Positions 10,093 through 18,565 are shown, counted from the first letter of the stretch. The stretch: DNA of 64,000 nucleotides from a candidate division TA06 bacterium B3_TA06 (GCA_005223075.1 NJBO01000010.1:27120-91119), one strand, 5' to 3'. The notes: generated from the sequence alone by a model not told the origin. Program-made: numbers and translations.

Positions 10093-11610
10093 CTAACCTT
10101 TCTTTTTACGCCGCTTGCCGCGCTGGACTCCTCTAAAAACAAGCATAACCACTACAAAAACAGCCGCTGCATAGGGGAACAGGAAACCGAAGCTCGTGTA
10201 GATCGTGCGTCCAGAAGCTTTCGCCACCTCACCGGTAACGATGGTTTTTACCAGAAGCGGACTCTGGGCAAGAACCCTTCCATAGGGATCAATGATCATG
10301 GAGATGCCGTTGTTGGCCGCGCGAATCAAGGGCACCCCGTTCTCAACCGTGCGCAAAACCGCCATCTCGGCATGTTGAGCCGGTCCTTGAAGTTGACCGA
10401 ACCACACGTCGTTCGTGACGTTGCAGAGTAATCTTGCGCCCTTGTTCACGAAGTTCCGCGTCAGGAGAGGAAATATCGACTCGTAACAGATGAGAAATGC
10501 GAGCGGTTCGGGTGCGCGGTGAAAGACAACGTACTCCTTGCCCCGATAGTGGTGGCCTCCCTGAACGTCTATCTTTCGAAGGAAGGGCAGAATGTGTTCA
10601 AATGGGATAGTCTCCCCGAACGAAGCCAGACGTATCTTGATATAGACCTTATCGAGCGATCCGTCCGGATGAACCAGGGTGGCAGCGTTTGCAAAGCGCG
10701 AGCGCCCTTCATCCCTGACCCGATGGGGGATGCCTGTTGCAAGCGTAATATCCAGGCTGTCAACCAGATCAAGATACAGGGATGAGTAGTCTCCTGACCG
10801 CGTGAGATCAACCAGGGTGGAAGTCTCCGGATAAAGGATGAGATCGGGGTTTGTCAGTGCGGCTTGCCGCGTTTGATCAAGCATGGCCGTGATTAGTGAG
10901 TCATAGAGATTTCTGGACCCCTTGAGAACCGTAGGCACGTTTGGCTGGATAAGGGCAACTTTGATTGGGGAGGTGCGCTTGGCGGTCATCAATCGAATAG
11001 CCCCAAATCCTACCATAAAGATCATCACCCCTGCAAGTATGCCTCCCCAACGCAGTCGGAGTTTTGGTGTCTTCCATTCTTTCAGCAGTCTGTATATACA
11101 CAGGTTAACAAGGATTATTAGAGAGCCTAGGCCGTATACTCCCCACAGCGAGGCAGTCTGGGTAAAAAGCGGCCACGGCGTCATGCTGTAGCCTAAAAGC
11201 TCCCAGGGGAAGGCCAGGTCGGTTATCTCCCGCAGCATCTCCACCGCAGGCCAGACAAGCGGCGCTGACCAGAGACCTATCCTCTTGGTGAGCGATGCAA
11301 AGAGAGCAGGAAAGAGCGCCAGGAATCCGATCAACAGGATGACGCCTATCCACAGCAGGAATCGTATCAGGGGCAATAAGGGGTAGGTCTGCGAAACAAG
11401 CCACCACATCTGGCCTCCGGCCATTCCCAGCCCGAACAGGTAGCCGTAAAGGAAGACGCGTCTTTCCTCTTCTATCAACCAGAACAGGGGAACTAAAGCT
11501 ATAAATGCTAGAAACCGCGTAGGATATGGAGCAAAGGCGAAAGAGAGCAGGAGTCCTGATCCGAGGGCCGCAAGCCACTTGAAGCGGTCTAGCTTCCTCT
11601 GGTTTTTAAT
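10093..11610 (-). CDS. lnt: Apolipoprotein N-acyltransferase
   Basis: Integral inner-membrane enzyme adding the third acyl chain to lipoproteins, a mark of diderms. N-terminal multi-helix region, then a nitrilase-fold domain (KVALIQPNVP). The catalytic triad is visible: Glu in LILYPETST, Lys in IKIRLASFGE, Cys in FLICYESIFP; AANNGIS follows. The first standard start in frame is TTG at 11478, but this would remove the first helix. The frame upstream to about 11610 reads sensible Lnt sequence (GLLLSFAFAPYPTRFL) and offers only ATT at 11610, preceded by AAAGGA. The start is therefore uncertain. It overlaps the upstream oxidoreductase by about 20 nt. Confidence 0.9.
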   Translation of the reverse strand: MKNQRKLDRFKWLAALGSGLLLSFAFAPYPTRFLAFIALVPLFWLIEEERRVFLYGYLFGLGMAGGQMWWLVSQTYPLLPLIRFLLWIGVILLIGFLALFPALFASLTKRIGLWSAPLVWPAVEMLREITDLAFPWELLGYSMTPWPLFTQTASLWGVYGLGSLIILVNLCIYRLLKEWKTPKLRLRWGGILAGVMIFMVGFGAIRLMTAKRTSPIKVALIQPNVPTVLKGSRNLYDSLITAMLDQTRQAALTNPDLILYPETSTLVDLTRSGDYSSLYLDLVDSLDITLATGIPHRVRDEGRSRFANAATLVHPDGSLDKVYIKIRLASFGETIPFEHILPFLRKIDVQGGHHYRGKEYVVFHRAPEPLAFLICYESIFPLLTRNFVNKGARLLCNVTNDVWFGQLQGPAQHAEMAVLRTVENGVPLIRAANNGISMIIDPYGRVLAQSPLLVKTIVTGEVAKASGRTIYTSFGFLFPYAAAVFVVVMLVFRGVQRGKRRKKKG

Positions 11611-12611
11611 GGGATTTCCTTTCGTTCCTTGACTGAACGGTAGAACCCGTCTGATATGCGGGCAAGAAGCAGGGCGTCCTCTATGGGGACAGGGAACGGT
11701 GCCTTGCCCATAACCGCGGATACGAAGGCGTTTATCTGTCCCTGGTATGAAGTCGGGCCAAGGGTCTTTTTATTCATGGCTGGTGCCACGTTTACCAGCC
11801 TGCCGAACATCTCCTTGTGTATCTCCAGGGGGTTGAATAGGGCAGCACCCTTGGTTCCGTATGCGTTGAGGTAGAGTACGTCACGCGGCTCGTGTAGTAT
11901 CCAGCTTACCTCAACAACCAGAATGGTATCATCGGTAAACCTTATCTGTGCAACTGCAGTGTCCTCGGCCTCCAGATCAGGACTGCGCTTGAACGCCATT
12001 CCCGATATGGCGTTGGGTTGACGTTCGCCAAGCACAAAGAGAGCGAGGTCGATTAAGGGTATGCCCAGGGTAAGGAATGCTCCGGAGCCTGATTTTAAGC
12101 TTTCTTCCTGCCATCCTGGATGGCCCCACCTTTGGGCTGAGCGCAGCCAGCCCGTTTTGGCATAGGTCAGTTCTCCGACCTCCTTGCGTTCCATGAACTG
12201 TCGCATGAGTATTGCGTCGGGTCGGAAGTGGTCGTCGTGAGCCACGGCCAGTACGAGCTTTTTGCGCCTGGATTTGCTTATCATCTCCTTTGTCTGGGCT
12301 TCGTTGAGTGCTATGGGCATCTCTACAAAAACATGCTTGCCGTAGTCAAGGGCTGCCAGGGCCATGGGATGATGCAGGTGGGGGGGAGTGGTTATTACTA
12401 CCGCATCAATCGAGGGGTCGTTGAGGATCTCGTTGTAGGTGGTGCTGATTTTACGAGCTTTATAACGATCCCCCAGGGTCGCGAGCTTTACTTCATCGAC
12501 ATCGCAAAGTGCCGCTATGTCTATACGGGGATTTTTCTTCAGGTAGGGGAGATGCGCGGTTTGAGCTCTGGCTCCGCATCCCACGAGTGCAATATTAAGC
12601 TTATCCGCCAT
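11589..12611 (-). CDS. Gfo/Idh/MocA-family oxidoreductase
   Basis: 340 aa, usual family length. N-terminal Rossmann domain (IALVGCGARAQTAHLPYLKK, AALCDVDE) and AVVITTPPHLHHPMALAALDYGKHVFVE. The family normally reads EKP here, with the Lys being catalytic; this protein has EMP, so it may not catalyse a classic dehydrogenation. The C-terminal beta-sheet domain includes GIPLIDLALFVLG. Substrate is unknown. It overlaps purN by 11 nt and lnt at its 3' end, so it is in the purN-led operon. Confidence 0.85.
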   Translation of the reverse strand: MADKLNIALVGCGARAQTAHLPYLKKNPRIDIAALCDVDEVKLATLGDRYKARKISTTYNEILNDPSIDAVVITTPPHLHHPMALAALDYGKHVFVEMPIALNEAQTKEMISKSRRKKLVLAVAHDDHFRPDAILMRQFMERKEVGELTYAKTGWLRSAQRWGHPGWQEESLKSGSGAFLTLGIPLIDLALFVLGERQPNAISGMAFKRSPDLEAEDTAVAQIRFTDDTILVVEVSWILHEPRDVLYLNAYGTKGAALFNPLEIHKEMFGRLVNVAPAMNKKTLGPTSYQGQINAFVSAVMGKAPFPVPIEDALLLARISDGFYRSVKERKEIPLKTRGS

Positions 12612-13233
12612 GGACCTCCTTCAGGATCTTTACCCTTCGTCCATCTATCCTTAGATGCCCTTCCGCCAACAATCTGACTGCCTCAGGGTATATGCGGTGC
12701 TCAACCTCAAGGATGCGTGCCGCAAGTGTCTGAGGGGTATCATCGTCGGCTACCTCGACCGGCTCTTGAATAATAATCGGTCCGCCGTCCAGGGAGGCAT
12801 CAACAAAGTGCACCGTCGCACCTGAGTATTTCACCCCGTGCTCCCATGCCTGACGCTGAGCTTCCAGTCCTTTGAACGATGGGAGCAACGCAGGATGGAT
12901 GTTGAGTATCCGACCCGCAAAAGCATCGAGCATGGATTTTTTTATTACCCGCATGAATCCGGCAAGGAGCACATAGTCAATGTTGTGCTCTCGCAACACC
13001 TGGATCCATTTGGCTTCAACCTCAGGGATAAGGAAGGTACGTTTGGGGCCCGGGTCAAGCCAGATCGCCTTAACCCCCAGGCTGCGTGCCTTATCAAGAA
13101 CCGGCGCATCGGGGTTGTCCGATAGAACAATTGCTACCTCTGCAGGGAAATCTTCCGCCTGGGTCGCTTTGATAATGGCAACCGCGTTCGAGCCGCGGCC
13201 TGATGCAAGGATCGCAAGCTTGGCTTTTTTCAT
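12601..13233 (-). CDS. purN: Phosphoribosylglycinamide formyltransferase
   Basis: 210 aa, typical for the folate-dependent GAR transformylase of purine synthesis. Motifs: LAILASGRGSNAVAI, VLLAGFMRVI, LNIHPALLPSFKG with catalytic Asn and His, SGATVHFVDASLDGGPII with the catalytic Asp. First gene of a minus-strand run. Its promoter leaves 7 nt between the -10 box and the ATG, so its mRNA is probably leaderless. Confidence 0.95.
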   Translation of the reverse strand: MKKAKLAILASGRGSNAVAIIKATQAEDFPAEVAIVLSDNPDAPVLDKARSLGVKAIWLDPGPKRTFLIPEVEAKWIQVLREHNIDYVLLAGFMRVIKKSMLDAFAGRILNIHPALLPSFKGLEAQRQAWEHGVKYSGATVHFVDASLDGGPIIIQEPVEVADDDTPQTLAARILEVEHRIYPEAVRLLAEGHLRIDGRRVKILKEVHGG

Positions 13234-13240
13234 CTACCGT

Positions 13241-13268
13241 AGAATACTCAGGATTCAGGTTGCGTCAA
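13241..13268 (-). promoter_or_regulatory. Leaderless promoter of purN
   Basis: Minus strand: TTGACG (13263-13268), 16-nt spacer, TATTCT (13241-13246), then ACGGTAG and the ATG at 13233. No ribosome site fits in the 7-nt gap. Confidence 0.65.
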
Positions 13269-13358
13269 GCAAACGTGCCTGCGACACTCATTTTAAATTC
13301 GTGGGTTCAATAATGAAGTGCAAAATGCAAATTGAAGCGAAGTAGTTGCGGCAAGCGT

Positions 13359-14252
13359 CTAAAAGGATTTCTGAGGAGGGCAAGGGGGCTGAGGAGGGCA
13401 GGGTTCCGCCGAACCCCACTCGTCCTGGAACACGAACCACTGGTCAGGATAGCTGCGGATGGCGGCTACCAACTCCTCAGAGATCGCTTGTGTGATGGAG
13501 ACGGTTTTTTTCTTCAGTGATCCTTTGGGCTTCAGCTCAAGCACCGGATTTATGACACACCGGTAGCTCTTTCTGTTTTTCTCCCAAACGAAGTATCCGG
13601 TTTGGATGCAAGCGCCGGTCCGCAAAGCAAGCAGTGCAGGACCAACAGGAACGCGTCTTATGCCTTTACCAAAGGGCACACACACACCAGTCCCTTCCAG
13701 GTCTCGGTCAGCTAGAAGCACGAGTATCTTGCGCAAGCGAAGTATCTTGAGCATTCGAGGGACATCAGAGTATCCGACCACCCCCATCCCGAAGCGGCGG
13801 CGGATGCGGTTGAAGACCTGGGTGTGTCCGCTTGGTATATCCTCCACCACTGCATAGACAGGAAGATCGAAGGATGCAAGATACGAACCGGCCAGTTCGT
13901 AGTTACCAAGATGGGCTGTAAGCAGCACTACTCCGCGCTTCATGAGAAGTGCCTGGTTGAGATTATGGCTCCAGCAGTCTTGAACCATGCCCTGAAGCTT
14001 GCTTTTGGAGAACCACAGGGAGCTCAGTTGGTCTGAGAGGGAGTATGTCCAGTTCTCGATGGTTCGTGTGATTCGATCTTGAGTTGCTTGAACCCCGATC
14101 AAGGAGAGGTTGCGTTGGAGCACCCTTCGTCTTTTCTTTTGAATATTGGCCAGCATCCGTCCGATGCTCTTGGTCAACACAGGCAGGAGTTTTGCGGGCA
14201 TAATGCGTTGCATCAATGCGATATATGGAATCAACCGTGCAGCGGCACTCAT
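13359..14252 (-). CDS. Lysophospholipid acyltransferase of the LpxL/HtrB lipid A family
   Basis: 297 aa. The LpxL-like acyltransferase signature is visible: LLTAHLGNYELAGSYLA (H-x4-E catalytic motif), then VVEDIPSGHTQVFNRIRRRFGM, LLADRDLEGTGVCVPFG and DQWFVFQDEW. These enzymes add secondary acyl chains to lipid A precursors at the inner membrane. The Pro-rich tail (CPPQPPCPPQ) is unusual. It overlaps rnhA by 4 nt. No other lpx gene is in the window, so the acceptor (lipid A or another glycolipid) is inferred. Confidence 0.85.
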   Translation of the reverse strand: MSAAARLIPYIALMQRIMPAKLLPVLTKSIGRMLANIQKKRRRVLQRNLSLIGVQATQDRITRTIENWTYSLSDQLSSLWFSKSKLQGMVQDCWSHNLNQALLMKRGVVLLTAHLGNYELAGSYLASFDLPVYAVVEDIPSGHTQVFNRIRRRFGMGVVGYSDVPRMLKILRLRKILVLLADRDLEGTGVCVPFGKGIRRVPVGPALLALRTGACIQTGYFVWEKNRKSYRCVINPVLELKPKGSLKKKTVSITQAISEELVAAIRSYPDQWFVFQDEWGSAEPCPPQPPCPPQKSF

Positions 14253-14674
14253 CTGCGTCTTCGGGCTGCTCGTGCCAGTCGGTCGGCTTCGCTGTTCTGC
14301 TCGCGGGGGATATACTTTATCCTGAAATCCTTGAGGTCTTTGAGCAGCTCCCTGACCTTGGCAAAAAGCTCCTTGATGCGCGGGTTGCGTATCCGATACC
14401 GACCGGTGAGCTGACGATGCAGGAGTTCGCTGTCGGTATAGACCACGAGGCGTTTGATCCCGAGCTCAAGAGATTTGCGAATCGCCAGGATAAGGCTTTT
14501 GTACTCTGCGACATTGTTGGTGGTCTTGCCCAAAAACTCCTGCCAGCTCCCCAAAACCTCGTTACCTTTCTTTATAATCACCCCTGCCCCTGCCAGTCCA
14601 GGATTGCCTGATGAGGACCCATCAATCCAGGCCTGAGCCGTGGTTTTATCTTCGCCAGAAAGATGTTTCTGCAT
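14249..14674 (-). CDS. Ribonuclease HI-like protein
   Basis: 141 aa, RNase H fold: AWIDGSSSGNPGLAGAGVII (first catalytic Asp), TNNVAEYKSLILAI (Glu), VVYTDSELL (Asp) and a final acidic/His region NSEADRLARAARR. It is the short single-domain type, here named without a symbol because rnhA and ypdQ-like proteins cannot be separated by eye. It cleaves RNA in RNA-DNA hybrids. It lies between the zinc-ribbon coiled-coil gene (upstream) and the acyltransferase, a common arrangement for the zinc-ribbon gene and RNase H. Confidence 0.88.
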   Translation of the reverse strand: MQKHLSGEDKTTAQAWIDGSSSGNPGLAGAGVIIKKGNEVLGSWQEFLGKTTNNVAEYKSLILAIRKSLELGIKRLVVYTDSELLHRQLTGRYRIRNPRIKELFAKVRELLKDLKDFRIKYIPREQNSEADRLARAARRRR

Positions 14675-14700
14675 CTTTGGTGTGCTTCCCCCTTGTTTGG

Positions 14701-15402
14701 TTACACAAACAGGATGCGTCCGCAGTACTCGCAGAAGATTAGCGTGTTGGAATGAGCGGCCTCGATTGCCTGCTGGGTTGGGACAGGGTTAAGACAGGCG
14801 GAACAACGATTCGCATCCAGTATCCGCGCTACAGCCAATCCGTGCTTGCTTTTCTTGATCCTATCATAGAGTGCAAGGATGTTCGCAGGCAACTCTTTGC
14901 GTAGCCGTTCGTACTTTTCGCGCACCTCCTTGAGCCTAGCCTCCAACTGCGATTGTGAAGCCTTCACCGCCTGAATCTCTTGTTCCTTCTTGCTCCCCTC
15001 GGTCTCTTTCTCAGTTCTTCGTTTGGCGAGCTGGACTTCCTCTTGCTCGATGCGTTCCATGAGCATGATTATCTGATCCTCCATCTCGTTCTTCTTGCGC
15101 TCTGCGGTTTCGATCTCCTTGAGAAACGCTTTGTATTCTTCGTTTGTTTTGGCGCTGAATAACTGCGAGTTGTATTTGGCGAGCGTCTCTTCCTGTGAGG
15201 TTAGATTGAGTTCTGCAAGCTTTAGTTCCGTACGGGAGTTTGTGAGTTTCTGCTTGGCTTCTTCAAGACGGTGGCTCAACAGGTTGATCTCCTGCTCAAG
15301 GGCGGCGATTTTTTCAGGGATCACATCTCGTTCGGCTGTCAGTTTGTGAAGTTCCGTGTCGGTGGCCTGAAGTTCTTTAAGTAGCTCCTTCAGGTCAGGC
15401 AC
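14701..15402 (-). CDS. Coiled-coil protein with C-terminal C4 zinc ribbon (zf-RING_7 / DUF164 type)
   Basis: 234 aa from a GTG at 15402 that follows AGAGGAAT; the longer frame upstream runs backwards through tRNA-Val and is spurious. Residues ~5-175 are strongly coiled-coil (LEQEINLLSHRLEEAKQKL). The C-terminus has two CxxC pairs, ANRCSACLNPVP and LIFCEYCGRILFV, binding one zinc. The family is widespread next to RNase H and is of unclear role in nucleic-acid or envelope processes. tRNA-Val lies just upstream. Confidence 0.85.
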   Translation of the reverse strand: MPDLKELLKELQATDTELHKLTAERDVIPEKIAALEQEINLLSHRLEEAKQKLTNSRTELKLAELNLTSQEETLAKYNSQLFSAKTNEEYKAFLKEIETAERKKNEMEDQIIMLMERIEQEEVQLAKRRTEKETEGSKKEQEIQAVKASQSQLEARLKEVREKYERLRKELPANILALYDRIKKSKHGLAVARILDANRCSACLNPVPTQQAIEAAHSNTLIFCEYCGRILFV

Positions 15403-15427
15403 AGGGCCATTCCTCTGAGGATAGGAT

Positions 15428-15502
15428 GGGCGATACTGGACTTGAACCAGTGACCTCTTGCATGTCAAGCAAGCACTCTAACCAAAACTGAGCTAATCGC
15501 CC
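15428..15502 (-). tRNA. tRNA-Val (anticodon GAC)
   Basis: On the minus strand the acceptor stem GGGCGAT/ATCGCCC pairs over 7 bp. The D arm is GCTC...GAGT, the anticodon stem CTTGC/GCAAG encloses loop TTGACAT (anticodon GAC), and the T arm is ACTGG-TTCAAGT-CCAGT. No CCA is encoded. A strong promoter lies directly upstream. Confidence 0.93.
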
Positions 15503-15517
15503 GAGATGCATACGCTA

Positions 15518-15545
15518 ACTATATTCACCTCAGACGATTTGTCAA
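15518..15545 (-). promoter_or_regulatory. Promoter of tRNA-Val and the zinc-ribbon gene
   Basis: Minus strand TTGACA (15540-15545), 16-nt spacer, TATAGT (15518-15523), 15 nt before the tRNA 5' end. Confidence 0.75.
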
Positions 15546-15793
15546 GGTGGCTAAGTTCGTGCACGTGTCAGCAGGATGCCACGTCCCTCCACCTTCTCCT
15601 GAGGGAAGACTGCGGAACTCTCCCCTGAGATTCGCTACCTGTAAGTCTTCTTAGATAAGAGCCGAAGATAGAATACACTCGAGAAATAAACACCTAAACC
15701 TAAATCCTTACATACTCTCCCATATAAGATCGCCATGCAAATCTACGAGTTGCTCTCGATGACGTATTTCTTGTAGGGTGAGTGTGTTACTGG

Positions 15794-16093
15794 TTAGCCC
15801 CAGCCCAGCTTGCGTTTTGCATCCTCACTCATCATCTTCGGGTTCCAGGGTGGGTCCCAGGTAAGTTCGAGCTTGACGTCCTTGATCCCTTCCACTGCTC
15901 GCACCGCCTTCTCGGCCTGCTGGGTAAGCATGTTTGCCAGGGGGCAGCCTGGAACTGTAAGGGTCATACAGACGTGGGCTACGTCATTTTCTACCTTAAC
16001 GTCGTATATAAGCCCCAGATCCACGATGTTGATTCCGATCTCAGGATCGATTACCCTCTTTAAGGCTTCGCGCACCTGGGCTTTAGTTACCAT
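15794..16093 (-). CDS. MIP18/SufT-family (DUF59) iron-sulfur assembly protein
   Basis: 99 aa, whole-length DUF59 domain: VREALKRVIDPEIGINIVDLGLIYDV with the conserved DPE, then MTLTVPGCPLANML carrying the single conserved Cys, and KLELTWDPPWNPKMMSEDAKRKLG. Such proteins help mature Fe-S enzymes in the cytoplasm. It closes an operon headed by an Rrf2 regulator with Fe-S-type cysteines, which fits a role in Fe-S homeostasis. Confidence 0.9.
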   Translation of the reverse strand: MVTKAQVREALKRVIDPEIGINIVDLGLIYDVKVENDVAHVCMTLTVPGCPLANMLTQQAEKAVRAVEGIKDVKLELTWDPPWNPKMMSEDAKRKLGWG

Positions 16094-16414
16094 TTATTCC
16101 TCCTTTGCAAGGCTCTGGCTGATCCAGGCAAGGTAACTTTTTGATCCAGAGCAGATAGGTGTAGCTACAATCATGGGTACCTCGTAGGGATGCAGCTCTA
16201 AAATCCGTCTCTCCAGCGCCGGGTAGGTTTCCTCGTCGGTCTTTAAGATTACCAGCACCTCGTCTTCGGCCTCCACACTTCCTTTCCAGTGGTATATCGA
16301 GTGGGCAGGTAATATGTTGACGCATGCGGCGAGCTTTTCGTTCACGAGGATACGGGATACCCGCTCTGCATCCGTACGGTTTGAAAAGCTGGTATGGACA
16401 GCGAGGAACGTCAT
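16094..16414 (-). CDS. cutA: CutA1-family protein
   Basis: 106 aa, the normal length of the trimeric CutA1 fold. Motifs: VHTSFSNRTDAERVSRILVNEKLAACVNIL, SIYHWKGSVEAEDEVLVILKT, LHPYEVPMIVATPI. Linked in the literature with divalent metal tolerance, though its action is unsettled. It overlaps the upstream Rrf2 gene by 4 nt and abuts the DUF59 gene. Confidence 0.93.
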   Translation of the reverse strand: MTFLAVHTSFSNRTDAERVSRILVNEKLAACVNILPAHSIYHWKGSVEAEDEVLVILKTDEETYPALERRILELHPYEVPMIVATPICSGSKSYLAWISQSLAKEE

Positions 16415-16812
16415 TCCTTAAAGCTGACAAGGGTGGTATTGTTGAAGAAGTCATCCAGGAGTTTCTGGAGCTTGCTCCAGTAGTTAGTGGCTTTGCACTC
16501 CTTCTGGCGTTCGCAGCGGCCCCTGCGTTTGGTGCATGGCGCGGCATAAATCCCATCGGCTTGAACCGCCCGGATGACGTCACCTATCGTGACCTTTTCC
16601 GGAGGCCTGGCCAGAAAATAGCCACCGTGCATGCCTCGTACGCTTTTCACGAGCCCGGCTTTGCGCAGCTTAAGGAACAGCTGCTCGAGATACTTGATAG
16701 ATAGCCCCTCTGACTCAGAGATTGCCTTGATAGAAAGAGGACGATCGGTCTGCTGCGCCAAAAGAAGAGTAGCTCGAACAGCATAGCGAACTGTAGTGTT
16801 AAGTCTGTTCAC
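16411..16812 (-). CDS. Rrf2-family transcriptional regulator
   Basis: 133 aa from a GTG at 16812. N-terminal winged helix: TVRYAVRATLLLAQ, LSIKAISESEGLSIKYLEQLFLKLRKAGLVKSVRGMHGGY. Three cysteines spaced C-x6-C-x5-C (APCTKRRGRC, then KEC) resemble the [2Fe-2S] ligands of IscR (C-x5-C-x5-C), with one residue more. It probably senses Fe-S status and controls its own operon and maybe the divergent rmlD-like gene, whose -35 lies 18 bp away. The GTG is 7 nt after the -10 box (leaderless). Confidence 0.9.
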   Translation of the reverse strand: MNRLNTTVRYAVRATLLLAQQTDRPLSIKAISESEGLSIKYLEQLFLKLRKAGLVKSVRGMHGGYFLARPPEKVTIGDVIRAVQADGIYAAPCTKRRGRCERQKECKATNYWSKLQKLLDDFFNNTTLVSFKE

Positions 16813-16819
16813 AATTCTT

Positions 16820-16847
16820 ATTATAACGCTATGGATTAAATTGTCAA
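16820..16847 (-). promoter_or_regulatory. Leaderless promoter of the Rrf2-cutA-DUF59 operon
   Basis: Minus strand TTGACA (16842-16847), 16-nt spacer, TATAAT (16820-16825), then AAGAATT and GTG at 16812. A perfect consensus pair. Confidence 0.8.
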
Positions 16848-16865
16848 CCCCTCTTGTAGGGATTC

Positions 16866-16894
16866 TTGACACAAGCCCTTTTGGGGACTAGACT
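16866..16894 (+). promoter_or_regulatory. Leaderless promoter of the rmlD-like gene
   Basis: TTGACA (16866-16871), 17-nt spacer, TAGACT (16889-16894), then TCGAT and ATG at 16900. Back to back with the Rrf2 promoter. Confidence 0.75.
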
Positions 16895-16899
16895 TCGAT

Positions 16900-17742
16900 A
16901 TGGGTTCCATTCTCGTTACCGGTGCCAAAGGAAGGTTGGGTTCGGCTCTTTATGAGTTCCTTGTTTCCAGGGGTGAGGAGGTTAGGGCGATATCCAGAAA
17001 TGAGCTTGATCTTTCCGAGAAGGCAGGGGTGAGTAAATGCCTTGCCGCACTTCCTCCTGATCTTATATTCCACGCTGCGGCTATGACTAACGTAGACGAG
17101 TGTGAACGAGCCCCGACGCGGGCTCGGCGCGATAACGTAGAGGCTACACGTAACCTGGCCGAGGCGGCGGCTGCGCTCAACGCCCGGTTCATCCATTTCA
17201 GCACGGACTACGTCTTTGACGGGCACAAATCTTCACCTTACACCGAGACTGACACCCCAACTCCCTTGAGCGTCTATGGCAAGACTAAGCTTGAGGCTGA
17301 ACGTGCGGTGAGCTTGTTGGTCAGCGATCATGTGATCATAAGGATGGCCTGGTTGTTCGGGGTAGAAAGAGATTTCTGCTCCTTCGTTAAGGGAGAGATC
17401 GCTCGAGGGCGTTCCCCTAAGCTTGCTACAGACCATCAAGGTTCGCCCGGCTATATACCGGATTTGCTTCCGGCAATTTATGAGATCGCCCAATCCAGTG
17501 CTTGCGGCATCTTTCACCTTACCAACAGAGGTAGCTGTAATCGTTTCGAGATGGGGCAGGAGATTATCCGAATCCTTGGAAGCCGGGTTAAACCAATACC
17601 TTCCACAGGTGCTGAGATCGGCTTCATTGCCACAAGGCCCAGGCAGTCGGCCCTTTCGTGCGCTAAATTCGAGCAGGCCTTTGGACGTACCCTAAGGCCA
17701 TGGCAGGAGACGCTGCGTGCTTACCTTAAGAACACCGGCTAA
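16900..17742 (+). CDS. dTDP-4-dehydrorhamnose reductase-like SDR protein (RmlD family)
   Basis: 280 aa extended short-chain dehydrogenase. NAD(P) motif ILVTGAKGRLGSAL, HAAAMTNVDECE, HFSTDYVFDGHKSSPYTETD, and the catalytic YGKTK. RmlD reduces the 4-keto sugar in dTDP-rhamnose synthesis, but no other rml gene is here, so the sugar nucleotide substrate is inferred. Its 3' end overlaps ispE by 26 nt. Confidence 0.85.
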   Translation: MGSILVTGAKGRLGSALYEFLVSRGEEVRAISRNELDLSEKAGVSKCLAALPPDLIFHAAAMTNVDECERAPTRARRDNVEATRNLAEAAAALNARFIHFSTDYVFDGHKSSPYTETDTPTPLSVYGKTKLEAERAVSLLVSDHVIIRMAWLFGVERDFCSFVKGEIARGRSPKLATDHQGSPGYIPDLLPAIYEIAQSSACGIFHLTNRGSCNRFEMGQEIIRILGSRVKPIPSTGAEIGFIATRPRQSALSCAKFEQAFGRTLRPWQETLRAYLKNTG

Positions 17743-18565
17743 GGTAAATATCGGTCTGTGGGTGGAGCGCTGGCGCCCGGACGGCTATCACGAGTTACGT
17801 TCGCTGTTCTTTCCGGTAAGCCTTTTCGACCGGTTGAGCTTTGAGGCTCGTGAGCAGGGCGGCATAGAGCTTTCGTGTGAGATACCGCGCGTTCCATCCG
17901 ATTCCAAAAATCTTGTTTGGCGTGCAGCCGATCTTTACTTTACGTATACGGGTGTTCGTTCCGGGGTGAGGATCGAGTTGGAGAAAGAAATACCAGTAGG
18001 TCATGGGCTGGGTGGAGGTTCCTCGGATGCGGCGGCAACGCTCCTTGGATTGGACAGGCTTTTTAATACACGTCTTTCTCGTGATGAACTTCACTCGCTT
18101 GCGATAGAGTTGGGGATGGATTGCCCCTTCTTTCTTGATCCACGTCCCTGCCTGGTGACCGGGCGCGGCGAGAGGATGGAACCCCTGAATGTTCCTTCGT
18201 TTGATCTTGTGATTTACTCGCCTGGGTTCGGCATCTCAACCCGGTGGGCTTACAAGCAGCTTAAGCGGTTGACAAACGGCAAAAACCCATGTAAACTTCT
18301 CGCTAAAGCGCTTCGCGCGCGTCGCTACCACGAGGCGTCGCGGTGGCTTTATAACTCTTTTGAAGAGGTGGTTTACAAGCGGTGCCCGGAACTTGAAAGA
18401 ATGGTGGGGTGGTTTGTCTCCAATGGTGCGTGGTTTGCAGGACTTTCGGGATCAGGGTCTGCTTTGTTTGCCGCGGTTGGGCCGGATGTGGAGGTTTCGC
18501 TTCCTGCAGGCGCACGCGGACGTTTGTTTTGTGTAAGAACACTAGAGCATTGGGGCGTCGTCTAA
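17717..18565 (+). CDS. ispE: 4-diphosphocytidyl-2-C-methyl-D-erythritol kinase
   Basis: 282 aa GHMP kinase of the MEP isoprenoid pathway. Motifs: PAKVNIGLWVERWRPDGYHEL with catalytic Lys, ATP loop IPVGHGLGGGSSDAAATL, GMDCPFFLDP with catalytic Asp, and FAGLSGSGSALFA. With ispH at 6.9 kb it shows the organism uses the MEP route. The start lies within the rmlD-like gene and the last 15 nt overlap tRNA-Gln. Confidence 0.94.
   Translation: MLTLRTPAKVNIGLWVERWRPDGYHELRSLFFPVSLFDRLSFEAREQGGIELSCEIPRVPSDSKNLVWRAADLYFTYTGVRSGVRIELEKEIPVGHGLGGGSSDAAATLLGLDRLFNTRLSRDELHSLAIELGMDCPFFLDPRPCLVTGRGERMEPLNVPSFDLVIYSPGFGISTRWAYKQLKRLTNGKNPCKLLAKALRARRYHEASRWLYNSFEEVVYKRCPELERMVGWFVSNGAWFAGLSGSGSALFAAVGPDVEVSLPAGARGRLFCVRTLEHWGVV

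Noticed and set aside
15403..15468. N-terminal extension of the zinc-ribbon coiled-coil protein
   Set aside because: The extra codons lie within tRNA-Val and its 3' flank; GTG 15402 with AGAGGAAT fits better.
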